Shown: piece by piece, positions 54,320 through 64,000 of the stretch
How the letters are laid out: the number at the start of each line of letters is the position of its first letter
How positions within the stretch are numbered: position 1 is the first letter of the stretch
Source: Bedellia somnulentella
Lineage: Eukaryota; Arthropoda; Insecta; Lepidoptera; Bedelliidae
NCBI GenBank assembly: GCA_963576735.1
Contig: OY755188.1
Span: forward strand, 3,782,001-3,846,000
Length of the DNA stretch: 64,000 nucleotides
Reading direction: 5' to 3'
Notes under the pieces: generated by a model
The model's database searches: none
Told to the model about the DNA's origin: nothing
Seen by the model: only the letters and a program-made list of their open reading frames with translations
Program-made: the position numbers and the translations under genes

Positions 54320-54521
54320 TGCCGTGTAGTGTCGGCATAGAATAACACTACCCCATTTCTTCCGGTGGGATTTTTGGGCGATGAGGTTGGAGACCCATCA
54401 CCAAAAACCTTTACTTCACCATCTTTTCCCCACGCAACTTCCAAAAGTGGCTGAGGAATTTCTGATTCCCTAGCTCTGGTACCCCTTCAAGGGATTCATA
54501 GCCGCGAGTATATGTTTGTAT
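54320..54521 (+). mobile_element. SRE copy with ~45 bp internal deletion
   Basis: gttgccgtgtagtgtcggca; the body jumps from cttccggtggg to atttttgggcgatgag; end cgcgagtatatgtttgtatg. Confidence 0.82.
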
Positions 54522-55203
54522 GTTATCTTACAGCATATCCATACCGCCCCTACTATGCCATGAGGCGATGGAGATAAGTAAAAGTGGCGAAAAATTATAA
54601 TAGACCTCATCTAGAAATTAATGTCAATAGATGTCCGTCCGTGAATACACATCTAGTAGAATTATAGAATATGCTTAATTGGAACGTCGTTCATAATAGT
54701 AATAGTACGTTTTTGAACAAAAAGGACCGCCTGCCACCATTTGACGGAAATCAAATTTTTTGCACAAAATTTGATATTTGCGGGTATGCATTTGATATTT
54801 TAGAAATATATTTTTACCACGTAGCCAAACCTAATAAAAATTAAAAACCTTGGAAGTAAAATTAACTTGTATGCTTTTCTTGAATAAACTATTTGTATTT
54901 ATTTGTATCTCTAACTGGGTTGGGTCGCGAAATGGAATGGCTACTAACAGCGTTATCGCGTAACACACATACAAAAAAAAAGCGGCCAAGAGCGAGATGT
55001 ACTCGCTAATGAAGGGTTCCGTAGCAGCACTAGCAGCAGGTAGGTAACATAGTAATATACAAATTTAAAATGTTTAGTTTAAAATGTTATTTACTTATCA
55101 CTGATTTACTATAAGAAAATAATGGTTCACGTTTTATGCGTAAGGCCTGTGATAGTAAAATTATGGTTATATATTTCAGTGAAATTAATAAATTAGGTAA
55201 GTA

Positions 55204-56494
55204 CGAGGGCTGCTATTTATGTATCCGGAATAAAAAAAAGAAACAAACATATATCAATTAATATGGTTTTATTGCTTCTCAAAATATTCGCCGCTCAGAT
55301 CTATACACTTTTGCATGCGTTGAAACCAATTTTCATAGCACTTTTTCCACTCAGACTGAGGTATCTCCAAAACGTGCATTTTGAACGCATCGACTGCCTC
55401 TTCGCGGCTCGAAAAACGTTGACCACGTAATTTTTTCTTCACATTTGGAAATAAATAAAAATCATTGGGTGCCAAATCAGGGCTGTACGGCGGATGACCT
55501 GTCAATTCGATCTTTTGAGCTTCTAAAAACTGAGTTGTGACGGCCGACCTGTGACAGCTAGCATTGTCGTGATGCAGAATGATTCTACGTTGTCGGTTAG
55601 TCTTTCTTATTTGTTCAAAGACTTCCGGCAAACAAATGGTCGTATACCACTCCGAATTAACAGTTTTACGATTCTCTAAAGGCACTGTAGCTACATGGCC
55701 ATTTATACCAAAAAAACAAGCGACCATTTGCTTCAATGTGCTTTTTGCACGAATAACTTTTGTTGGGTTCGGCTCATCTTGGAACACCCACACCGTGGAC
55801 TGCTGCTTAGTTTCGGGGTCGTAAGCGTAGATCCAAGATTCGTCACCTGTGTAGATATTATAAACAGCTTTTGACGCACCACGGTTGTATTTTTTTAACA
55901 TTTCTTTGCACCAATCGACACGAGCCTGTTTTTGATCAATACTCAAGTTGTGCGGAATCCAACGGGAGCAAATTTTTTTTACAGCTAAATGTTCATGAAG
56001 TATCTTATGTATGCTCGTCATACTAATGCCCAGAGATGCCTCTATCTCACGATATGTAACATGACGATCTTGAGTTATTAGTTCCCGGACAGCATCGATG
56101 TTTTGAGGTACAACGACCGTTTTAGGGCGACCTTCTTTAATTTCATCAGTAAGCTTAGATCGTCCACGATTAAACTCGCTAAACCAGTGATACACAGTGG
56201 TCTTTGAGGGTGCTTCATCCCCAAAAGTCGAAGTAAGCTGATCGATGCACTGTTTTTGAGTTAGACCACGCCGAAAATCGTAAAAAATCATGGCACGAAA
56301 ATGTTCACGAGTTAAATCCATGGTGGTGAAGACACGCAATTTTCAAAATGACGCTACGATGTGAAAACAATTGACAGTCACATAAAAATAAATGTATTCT
56401 AAAGCTAAAGAGTTCTATTTTTAAATGATGTAATTACTTTTTAAATTATTGTTCTGTAAGTGGCCAGTTCCGGATACATAAATAGCAGCCCTCG
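55204..56494 (-). mobile_element. Intact mariner element
   Basis: 1291 bp with perfect 27 bp terminal inverted repeats (55204-55230 and 56468-56494, cgagggctgctatttatg...), flanked by TA on both sides (55202-55203, 56495-56496). It is inserted in the '750 bp' repeat at 54973-56999. The other copy of that repeat (13.5-14.3 kb) has a single TA at the equivalent place, so the insertion is exact. Confidence 0.95.
55269..56339 (-). CDS. Mariner transposase, 356 codons
   Basis: Cut-and-paste transposase that binds the terminal repeats through an N-terminal pair of helix-turn-helix domains (roughly residues 8-115) and cleaves with a DD34D catalytic core. Visible motifs are RWIPHNL (126-132), TGDESW with D166, HHDNASCH with D258 and YSPDLAPNDFYLF with D293. 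There are exactly 34 residues between D258 and D293. The ORF has no interruption and full family length (~345-350 aa). The Met at residue 7 (MDLTREHFRAMIFYDF) matches the usual mariner start better than the first Met. It is a good candidate for an active element. Confidence 0.95.
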   Translation of the reverse strand: MRVFTTMDLTREHFRAMIFYDFRRGLTQKQCIDQLTSTFGDEAPSKTTVYHWFSEFNRGRSKLTDEIKEGRPKTVVVPQNIDAVRELITQDRHVTYREIEASLGISMTSIHKILHEHLAVKKICSRWIPHNLSIDQKQARVDWCKEMLKKYNRGASKAVYNIYTGDESWIYAYDPETKQQSTVWVFQDEPNPTKVIRAKSTLKQMVACFFGINGHVATVPLENRKTVNSEWYTTICLPEVFEQIRKTNRQRRIILHHDNASCHRSAVTTQFLEAQKIELTGHPPYSPDLAPNDFYLFPNVKKKLRGQRFSSREEAVDAFKMHVLEIPQSEWKKCYENWFQRMQKCIDLSGEYFEKQ

Positions 56495-57317
56495 TAATTT
56501 GATTTATGACGTTTAAAAATAGAACTACTGGCTAGATCTCATTCAAACCGTTTTTTTTTTGTTAGTAGTTTGCATAGTAATACACATCATATATTTTTTT
56601 CAGTTTTATCATGCCCATATTTTAGAAGTTACGGGGGGGGGACACATTTTACCACACACACAGTTTTGAAAAAAATGATATAAGAAACCTCAACATCATT
56701 TTCAAATACTTTTTGATAGATACCCCACACGTATAGGTTTAATGAAAAAAAAAATTGAGTTTCAGTTCTATGTATGGGGAACCCTAAAAATTATAGTTTT
56801 TTTTCAGATTTTATTTTAAAATCTTAATGCGGTTTACAGAATACATCTACGTACCAATTTTCAATAATGTAGTTTTTATAGTTTCGGAATACACTGGCTG
56901 TGACATACGGACGGACGGACGGACGGACGGACAGACAGACAGACATGACGAATCTATAAGGGTCCCGTTTTTGCCATTTGGCTACCGAACCCTAAAAATC
57001 ATAAAATCGGATTGCGTACCTACTTTTATGAAATCGGTTGTTAATAAAAGGGCATGCTTAAAAATATTGATACCAGAGTATAATTATTATATACTAATAC
57101 TATCATATTAATATACATAGATTTTTAGATCCGCTCCGAAGTGAACTCGCAGCTCGTATCATCGTATATCATATAAATGTTCACTGTATGTTATTTCATC
57201 AACTTAGATGTGTTCAGTCGACTACGAGTTGTGATATGGTTATTGATTAGAAGTTACTAATAGTAAGTTTTGATCAAGCATTGCCGTTCTATGTAATTTA
57301 GCTAAGATGAATTATGA

Positions 57318-57478
57318 ATTGGCAAGAAGGCAGGCGTCTGAAATATGAAGAAAAAGCACGTATGAGAAGATTGATACATGTAAACGTAGCTAGAGAGGTT
57401 AGTCAGGATCATACGAAATGGCGATCCATAGGCTTTGCCTACCCCAATGGAAACTATTGGCGTGAATACATGTACGTA
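57318..57478 (+). mobile_element. Decayed RTE 3' fragment
   Basis: Plus-strand match to the last ~160 bp of the RTE family: aggcaggcgtctgaaatatg, gagaagattgatacatg, tttgcctaccccaatgg, then gcgtgaatacatgtacg. Several stops and indels. Confidence 0.7.
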
Positions 57479-57489
57479 TGGATTATGAA

Positions 57490-58060
57490 TTGGCACAGGC
57501 ATTTTTAATAATGGCATCTTATATTTTACCGCCTTTGCTATCATTTTCAATAATTACATCTTAAATTGTTATCGTTGCATTATCAAGCTTAAAAAGTTCT
57601 AAAAATTATTCCAAATAAATTAAGAAATCTCAATTACTAATTGAAAAATAAACAAAACTAACTTTGTAGCCCAAATTTTGGTAAAAACATAAAATTTTAT
57701 CCATGTCAAGTTTTCGAAGCAGCTAGCATTTGCTTTAGTAAAATGGGAACGCGTGAAAAATTTCATGTCACGTCATAAAGTTCAGATAAACCGACTTTCA
57801 GAACACCTCCAGAGGATAAATAACGAGAAATGTGTCTGCAAATATGCAAAGACGATAGCAACACTGACAATGTCACAACATAGCACATTAATCAAATATA
57901 ATGGCATTTATGCGAAAGGAAAATAAAGGGGAAATATAGCGACAATGATTTTCGAGATAACGGCATGAAAATAAAAGTTAAACAAAGAGTGTTTTTTAGT
58001 TTATTTTGCTTGTGAAGAATTGGTGTATAAAATAATTTGAATGTCATGCATTATATTTAC
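57490..58060. other. AT-rich interval, nothing recognised
   Basis: No supported gene. A bare SRE-tail trace (catacatacaaatactcacg) follows at 58062-58081. Confidence 0.5.
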
Positions 58061-58347
58061 ATACATACAAATACTCACGGTTTTAACTATGCCGATTAAA
58101 ATTTAGAAATATGTCTGTCGTTATGGCTAAATTTGGAACTTAGTCGCGCAGTCAGAGAAGTTTGAAACAGTTGCACACGTATTGTTTAATTATCTGGTTT
58201 AAGTTTGCAATTAACACACCAAATCAATTTAAAAAATACAAACAATTATATATTGTATATAATTGTTTATATATTATATATTTTGACTTGCATTTATGCA
58301 CTTTTATTATTGTTCATATAGATAACTATTGTTAATCATTCCTCACA

Positions 58348-58560
58348 GCCCACATATGTCCCGACCAAGGGGCTCGAGCCTACCCTATATAGGGTGATTT
58401 GGCCATAGTCTACCATGCTGGCCAATTGCGGGTTGGCAGACTAACGGCTACTACCGTAATAGTAGCCGGGACTGACGGCTTAACGTACCCTCCGAAGCAT
58501 GGAATCATCTTAATTTTTGGATATTCAAGCCTGCAATATCCTTCCAGAGTGAGTTAAATC
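58348..58560 (-). mobile_element. 'GGCCATAGTCC' family copy, longest
   Basis: cccacatatgtcccgaccaa to atcttaatttttggatattc. It includes gcgggttggcagactaacgg, absent from the 48.7 kb copy. Confidence 0.78.
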
Positions 58561-58583
58561 TTACAAATTAGATTTGTAAGTTT

Positions 58584-58655
58584 ACCACCCCCGGGAATCG
58601 AACCCGAGACCACCGTACTTGAAACCAAGCGTTTAACCGCGAGACCACGGAGGCA
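58584..58655 (-). ncRNA. tRNA-related sequence
   Basis: Reverse strand: tgcctccgtggtctcgcggt (A box), ttggtttcaagtacg and ctcgggttcgattcccgggg (perfect T arm). The acceptor ends pair poorly, so it is a pseudo-tRNA or SINE head rather than a working gene. Confidence 0.6.
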
Positions 58656-58725
58656 GTGAATCATAAATATCATTTAACTACAGCAAGTACGTTCATATAT
58701 TAAAGTTAACTTAAACAGTATAGTT

Positions 58726-58963
58726 TCCGTTTAGTGCCAGCTTAAAATGATACTACCCTTTACTACCCACGGACAGTAAGAGGCGACTAAGGGTAAGGGG
58801 CTTTTTAAGTGGATGTTGGGCGATGCGGTTGAGACCCATCACCAACGATACTTTATTTCTAACATCTTGTCCAAATGTCAACTTCCAAATGTAACTGAGG
58901 AGTTTCCAGCTTTGAAGTTCTGGCTACCCTTTTTTGGGATTTATTGCCGTGTTTAAATATGTA
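58726..58963 (+). mobile_element. SRE copy, second subfamily
   Basis: tccgtttagtgccagcttaa to ttattgccgtgtttaaatat, complete but with a degraded tail. Confidence 0.8.
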
Positions 58964-59599
58964 TGAAATATATAATAAAATTTTGGTCACTGGACAACCT
59001 CGCATAATATATGATGATCTTTAAATATCAGAAGATGTGCAAATGTAACAATTTTACGCCCGCACAAAACTCTCCAAAGTCATTAACCGCGAGACGCGCA
59101 ATGAAAAAGCAATAATTTCCATTCCTCCTTTATATAGAAGGCCGCAGGTAACAAATGAAATTCGACACAATGTAATTTGTTTCATTCGTATCATACAATG
59201 AAAATTATTTCTCCGAACGTCGATATTCATTTTGTTATAACGTAGTATTATAAAAGGCATTTACTTGTCGAAGAATTAATGTTTTCATTTTGAATTTGTA
59301 TTGTATGGACTTTGGCAGTAAAAGGATAGCTTTGGAAGAGAAGGGGATTGAGGAAACTTACATTTGACGTTACTATTGATTTTATTGGACTTAAATATCT
59401 TTGTAAAATCTATACTTGACCTAGTATCAAAATTTAGCAACAGTGTTTTTTCACGCTCAGATATTCTTTACGCTTTGATTTGAAGAAATAAGTTTTTTTT
59501 CGAAAATTTTATATATCTACATGACTAATATACTGTATCAGTTATATAATATTGCTTTGCCTTACTCAAGGTTTGCTTAATATTTAAAAATTCTTTGGC

Positions 59600-59806
59600 G
59601 TGCAGCGTATACCGGCTAAGAATATCACTACCCCTTTTTACACATGGGTGTCATAAGAGGCGACTAAGGGTAAGGGTTGGAGACCTATCACGATACTTTA
59701 TTTCTGCCATCTCTATCAACTTCCAAATGTGGCTGAAGAGTTTCTAACTTCGAGTTTCTAAGCTCTGGTTATCCCTTTTAAGAATTGGAGGCCGTGAGAA
59801 AATGTA
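59600..59806 (+). mobile_element. SRE copy, second subfamily, shortened
   Basis: gtgcagcgtataccggctaa to gaggccgtgagaaaatgtat. About 30 bp of the middle is absent. Confidence 0.78.
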
Positions 59807-60107
59807 TGTATTTATGTTAAAAATTCTGGCATAAACATCATAATATAAATCAATTCTTGTTTTTTCATATTTAAACATTACATGATATAATATTATTGAA
59901 AAATAAAATTTCTTTCATGAGATAATTTTCCAACGGCATCAATTCGAACCATAGATTTCCAAAACTATTTAAATTTCACTAAAATATTAATATAACTGTA
60001 TCTTATTCCTATTCTTTGTTTTAATCTAATAATCATAATTTCGTCTTGCAGGTCATTTATTGAATTGAGTTTCTCAAACTCAACTTGAGAAACTCAAACG
60101 TCCACGC

Positions 60108-60215
60108 CGTGATTCTGAACATCACGTGACATTGTCACCCGGTGTTCAGATTACCCACGTTTTGCTTGGACAGTGTACTCATGTGATAGTGGGCAGGTGT
60201 TCGCGCCAGACATTT
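60108..60215 (-). mobile_element. TTATG-tailed family, partial
   Basis: cgtgattctgaacatcacgt to gtgatagtgggcaggtg, both ends lost. It sits beside a small aactcaacttgagaaactca inverted motif. Confidence 0.7.
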
Positions 60216-60383
60216 ACTCGCGGCTTTAGCATATTCTATTTAGTCTGCGATTGGTAGATTTGATGAATGGCTTACTCTTGACTTACGCTCTCTGAATTGA
60301 ATGGCGGTTGTTGTATTGTAAAATTGTAATTAATGTTGTATTGTAATTGAATTGTATTAATAAATAAAGGAAAGAAAAATTTC

Positions 60384-60456
60384 GACACAGGCGGGATTCG
60401 AACCCGCGACCTCGGGTATACGCCCCCGTCGCTCTTGCCCATTGAGCTACCGTGTC
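60384..60456 (-). ncRNA. tRNA-like copy, GACACGG subfamily
   Basis: 73 nt. Acceptor GACACGG/CTGTGTC with one G-T wobble; D arm slightly altered (gcccattgagc on the plus strand); T arm GCGGG-TTCGAAT-CCCGC. First of three consecutive units in minus orientation. Confidence 0.72.
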
Positions 60457-60608
60457 AATGGCTGCCAGCGCGAAATTCTTCTATTCTTTATATCTTTTAC
60501 ACGTTTTAGTAGTGTTTGCGTTTCCTACCTCTGAATTTTTTACTAATTCGGAAGGCCACCTTGTCTATCTTTTCTATAAAAGATGTTATTAAAGGAAAGA
60601 AAAATTTC

Positions 60609-60681
60609 GACACTGGCGGGGTTCGAACCCGCGACCTTCGGGTATACGCCCCCGTCGCTCTGCCAACTGAGCTACAGTGTC
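60609..60681 (-). ncRNA. tRNA-like copy, array subfamily
   Basis: The 73-nt gene has the same sequence as the array copies at 32-38 kb and is flanked on its right by the same spacer (cagttggcatccagcgcg). It shows the array subfamily also occurs as a single unit between two units of the GACACGG subfamily. Confidence 0.75.
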
Positions 60682-60922
60682 AGTTGGCATCCAGCGCGAA
60701 ATTTCTCTATCCTTTGTTTCTTTTTTACACGTTCAAGTAGTGTTTGCGTTTCCTACCTCCGAATTTTAACTAATTCGGACGGCCACTTGTCTACCTTTTC
60801 AGATAGAATGCAAATGTTGAAAACGCCTAACTATCACATAATTTTAATCTTTTTGTTCATGAAAACCTCATGTGGGGATTATTACTAATAAATAAAGAAT
60901 AAATAAAGGAAAGAAAAATTTC

Positions 60923-60995
60923 GACACAGGCGGGATTCGAACCCGCGACCTCGGGTATACACCCCCGTCGCTCTTGCCAATTGAGCTACCGTGTC
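60923..60995 (-). ncRNA. tRNA-like copy, GACACGG subfamily
   Basis: Third unit of the 60.36-61.07 kb group, 314 bp from the previous one. One change in the anticodon loop region (gtatacac). The downstream spacer is cut short after ccagcgcgaattc. Confidence 0.72.
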
Positions 60996-61079
60996 AATGG
61001 CTGCCAGCGCGAATTCTTTATTTATTAGTAATAATCCCAACATGAGGTTTTCATGAACAAAAAGATTTAAAATTAATTG

Positions 61080-61900
61080 TATAAAGTTTGAGTATTTTCA
61101 TAATAATAGAAAGGGGCAGTTAATACTATTGTAATATTTGTGTTGTGAAATACCATTGTCGGTTGAAACAAAACTTTAAAGTGCGTTTGGAGTTGTGCAC
61201 GTTTTGAACCCGAAGAGATTCGTAAAATACGAAAGGAACCAAGGAAGGCAAGATTCCCTATAGATTGAATGCATTCAGATCTAAACAAAATACAGAAGAA
61301 AAAACACCACTTGGAATAACAAAGGACTGATCAAATAGTGAGAAATAACCTCTTCAGCAATCCTGGGAGATTGGAGCAACGCACCAGGACATCAAGTAAG
61401 TGATTTTAACTTACTTAATACAGAAACATATGGTAGCAGAGAAAATACAGATCAGCAGGCCTATCGCCGTTTTGTATTTATACACTCCCAAATAACAAAA
61501 AATCCTCTAATAGTGGCTAAAAAAACCAAAAATAATTTCTAATAAGGGTGCGATTGGGCACAAATTACAAGGACGATAACCTCAACACGCCCTTTTAATT
61601 GCTTTATTGTAAGCTTATTTTTCTTATAAGTGCTTTGCAAGCAACAAGAGAGCCAAACTACATAAAATCATTTGTTTAATCCTGTAAATCAGAGGCTTAC
61701 CTTGTCGTGTACTGTCTTTTACATTTTTAATATTCACACATAGATCCCCTAAAAAGGTGGCACAGAAAAAATAATTCTAAACATCAGATATCGTTTGTGT
61801 CATTCATTTTGCTGGGTCAGTGAATTTTATGTGCACTTTTCTATTTCTGTTAACAGCCTTGTATTTTTATATATATGTCAGACTGTTATGACTTCAGAAA
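61080..61900. other. AT-rich interval, nothing recognised
   Basis: One fragment of the TTATG-tailed family (ggcctatcgccgttttgtat, 61459-61478) and an SRE-like scrap near 61738-61757. Confidence 0.45.
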
Positions 61901-62020
61901 TGAGACATTGGTACATCCCCGCATTAGGATTAGAACCCACGTGTCAGTGTATACGAAGTAAAATCTTATTCGGGAGCATTTTCCCACTTCCCGTAACCCG
62001 CACCGCTATAGTCATGTGCG
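61900..62020 (-). mobile_element. tRNA-derived SINE remnant
   Basis: Reverse strand: gtgcgggttacgggaagtgg and acgtgggttctaatcctaat (B box). Confidence 0.45.
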
Positions 62021-62687
62021 CACACCTTTCGGAAGGTGTTAGCCAACTTAGATATTTTTTTTAATATTGAATACTGGAAATAAAAGCGTTTTTTAATAAA
62101 AAGATACATCATAAAAATAACTGTCTTTAAGAAAAGTTTTCACTACAAAAAATATTAAGGGCGTCCCCCGAAAAAGTAAGAACCTTGAAACGGCATTTGG
62201 GCTTGCCCCCTGCCGTCTCCTCACCTTTAATCAAACTCGTAAAATAAGCCATCTAGTGGCCTCACTAGTAACTATTATAACCATAATAGCATGCGCCATC
62301 TACGAAAATAGTCTCGTACTACGTTGTAGAATTGCGACATTCGTATCGATATTATAATGATGTCTCGCTTGGATGAATATATTTTGTAATTAAAATAACT
62401 GAAACAAAAACTTGAATCTCACAAAACTATTTAATATCATAAACTAACACCTCATAAACTAACACCTTCGGAATATAGGAGGAGAATGTCGAGAAGAAAA
62501 CTCGTGATAGTAGGTTTCATGTGACACCAAGTAAAAGGGGATTATGTTATTCTTAGCCGGCACAAAAAAGTGATCGTGGATTGCAGTAGAAATAACGTAA
62601 CGTGCTATTATCGCAACATCCAAAAATCACACTTGAATAAAAAATCGGCACAAATTATAAAACAGGAGAAAGCATTTAGTAAATACT

Positions 62688-62758
62688 ACCAGTCGCCTCT
62701 TACGTACACCCACCGGCACCGGAAAAAAATGGGGTAGTGCTATTCCAAGCCGACATAA
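62688..62758 (-). mobile_element. SRE 5' fragment
   Basis: cagtcgcctcttacgtacac to gctattccaagccgacata. A further trace (attcttagccggcac) lies near 62551. Confidence 0.7.
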
Positions 62759-62876
62759 TATATAATTCATAATAATAATTCATACATATATACTTGGTTA
62801 TAGTTTCTTGTTAGAAGGAGACTATAAATATGCGTCTTTTGTATTTGTTTATTTACTTAATTAGAGGTTTGCTCTT

Positions 62877-63044
62877 TAAGGGATTTTTGGGCGATGCGGT
62901 TGGTGACCCATCATCCATCACCAACAACCTTTATTCTACCATCTTTTTCCCACTCAACTTCCAAAAGTGGCTGAGGAAATTTTAATTTCTCAGCTCTGGC
63001 TACCCCTTTTAGGGATTTATAGCCGTTAGTATATGTATGTATGT
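62877..63044 (+). mobile_element. SRE 3' two thirds
   Basis: ttaagggatttttgggcgat to tagccgttagtatatgtatg with tail. It carries a small internal repeat (catcatccatcacc). Confidence 0.85.
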
Positions 63045-63349
63045 TGCTCAAAAGTATTTTGTTCAATTGGAAATTTTCGATTTTCTGCACATGTTTATTT
63101 CCTTTATTTAATTTTCCGTCGTTACTATAAGGTAAAAAATACTTTTAATCTTTGGTTATACTAAACTATGTAATAAAGGGTATTTTAAAAGAAAAGCAAA
63201 CAACTTACTGTTTTATCTAATTAATAACACTAGCCGTGTTATACAAAGATTTCTCCTTGTCGATATAGTGGGATGAGTATACGCAAAAATATAAATAATT
63301 ATTTCATTAATTAGTATAAAGCTTATTTGATTGAGTTATTTTTTCACAG

Positions 63350-63524
63350 TTGTTTACAAAATGCAAAGTTCAATGAAAGTCTAAAAATTTATAAATATCA
63401 GCTTACTCTATCAATTCACCTTGACGAGGCGGTTGAGTGGTTGCGAATTTATTTGAACCTACTCATCCCCTCGCAAAGCTATACATTTTCGAAGTATAAA
63501 CTAGAATTATTAGCACATGAATAA
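63350..63524 (+). CDS. Possible terminal exon of an unknown gene
   Basis: An open frame follows a good splice acceptor (gagttattttttcacag, ending 63349): CLQNAKFNESLKIYKYQLT, then LSIHLDEAVEWLRIY, NLLIPSQSYTFSKYKLELLA and HE, stop. The stop overlaps AATAAA (63520-63525), with a second copy right after. The composition is more protein-like than other small frames here. I do not recognise the family. No upstream exon is evident in the window, and transposon origin is possible. A chance ORF is also possible. Confidence 0.3.
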
Positions 63525-63819
63525 AATAAAATGAATCAAGATAATTTATTCGAAGAACGGTTTGAATGCACATATTTAATATATTCTATTTAATTTAAAA
63601 AAAGTAGAAATATTACAAAAAAGATATGTAAAAATATCACATAAATTTAAAGCAAAACGATAATAATTGTTTCAGCTAGATTTACGGAACATTAGGGTAA
63701 TACGAGCGTATTCACAAAACAGAACAATTCGCAGTATTTTTAATAATGCATTTATCATCATTACCGAACGAAAATAAAGACAAAATTATTTTACCTGTAA
63801 AGAAATAAACAAAAAGCAC

Positions 63820-63892
63820 ATGCCGAGCCGAAGATTTGAACTCACGCCCTCACCTACGGCGCATAGCACATCACACGTTGGACCATTTAGTT
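63820..63892 (-). mobile_element. tRNA-derived SINE remnant
   Basis: Reverse strand: aatggtccaacgtgtgatgt, ggtgagggcgtgagttcaaa and tcttcggctcggca. A and B boxes are only partly preserved. Confidence 0.5.
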
Positions 63893-64000
63893 TTTATGTA
63901 CCGGGATGAAATTAACGATAATATTACGATTGAGACAAACTTATAATGAAAGGCGAAACAAGCGAATATGTTGCGCACAACCAAAATAAATTATCAAAAA

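Larger units (their letters stand above)
54973..56999 (-). mobile_element. '750 bp' lepidopteran repeat, interrupted by mariner
   Basis: Same repeat in minus orientation: agcggccaagagcgagatg... to 55203, mariner, then 56495-56999 ending ccaaatgg-type sequence and gaaccctaaaaat. It includes a G-run at 56632-56640 and the ggac/agac tetranucleotide run at 56908-56944. Confidence 0.85.
60361..61075 (-). repeat. Small tandem group of three tRNA-like units
   Basis: Three units in minus orientation with mixed subfamilies (GACACGG, GACACTG, GACACGG) separated by the shared spacer with gcgtttcc, tctatcttttcagataga and cctcatgtggggattatt motifs. The first spacer is shortened. It is a second locus where these units lie in tandem, independent of the 32 kb array. 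Confidence 0.8.

Noticed and set aside
55579..55824. 81-codon plus-strand frame inside the mariner
   Set aside because: Antisense to the intact transposase ORF.
60516..60888. Frames of 74 and 101 codons over 60.5-60.9 kb
   Set aside because: They are translations of the tRNA-like units and spacer, not protein genes.

Overview
This is a eukaryotic, AT-rich, transposon-saturated window. It most likely comes from a butterfly or moth (Lepidoptera). The evidence is the set of repeats I recognise: RTE-clade LINEs with (ATGT)n tails, a short element ending in 'CCGTGAGTATATGTATG', the ~750 bp 'GGGTTCCGTAGCC' repeat with GTCT/GTCC runs, an 'ACTAGCTGACCCG' repeat, mariner elements and several tRNA-derived SINE heads. 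I see no convincing complete host protein-coding gene. One possible terminal exon lies at 63.35-63.52 kb. No rRNA gene, CRISPR array or bacterial operon structure is present. Layout. (1) 0-31.5 kb is a mosaic of short RTE-ended elements (called SRE here), decayed LINE pieces and DNA transposons: a piggyBac-like element (4508-5827), a 5'-truncated RTE (9431-11060), a '750 bp' repeat (13.5-14.3 kb), a P-element-like transposon with a THAP exon, 26 bp terminal inverted repeats and an 8 bp target duplication (15814-17411), a dead mariner (18.4-19.65 kb), a miniature LTR element (25205-25619) and three foldback/MITE elements (26.8, 29.5 and 30.6 kb). (2) 31.6-38.9 kb is one SRE copy split by a tandem array of a 316 bp unit. 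Each unit carries a 73-nt tRNA-like gene with A and B boxes and a T-run. The array opens with a perfect 110 bp palindrome, is organised as a 3-unit higher-order repeat, is flanked by a 13 bp target duplication, and is itself split by a full-length RTE LINE (34859-38262) with an intact 1033-codon ORF and an 11 bp target duplication. (3) 35772-42176 is repeated head-to-tail at 42177-48581 (period 6405 bp) with no difference seen; this is either a very recent duplication or an assembly error. (4) 48.6-64 kb is again a mosaic, including an intact mariner (55204-56494, 27 bp perfect inverted repeats, DD34D transposase of 356 codons) inside a second '750 bp' repeat; the other copy of that repeat, in this window, is the unoccupied site. 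A second, smaller group of tRNA-like units lies at 60.4-61.0 kb. How the parts work together. The RTE encodes an endonuclease and reverse transcriptase. The SRE family shares roughly the first 80 nt and last 45 nt of the RTE, has the same tail and gives 11-13 bp target duplications, so it is best read as a parasite moved by the RTE protein, comparable to the RIME/ingi pair of trypanosomes. About 40 SRE copies or fragments occur here. The tRNA-like units look like Pol III templates whose stems are kept by compensating changes, although the anticodon arm is not that of a working tRNA. All family names rest on motif recognition without database searches.
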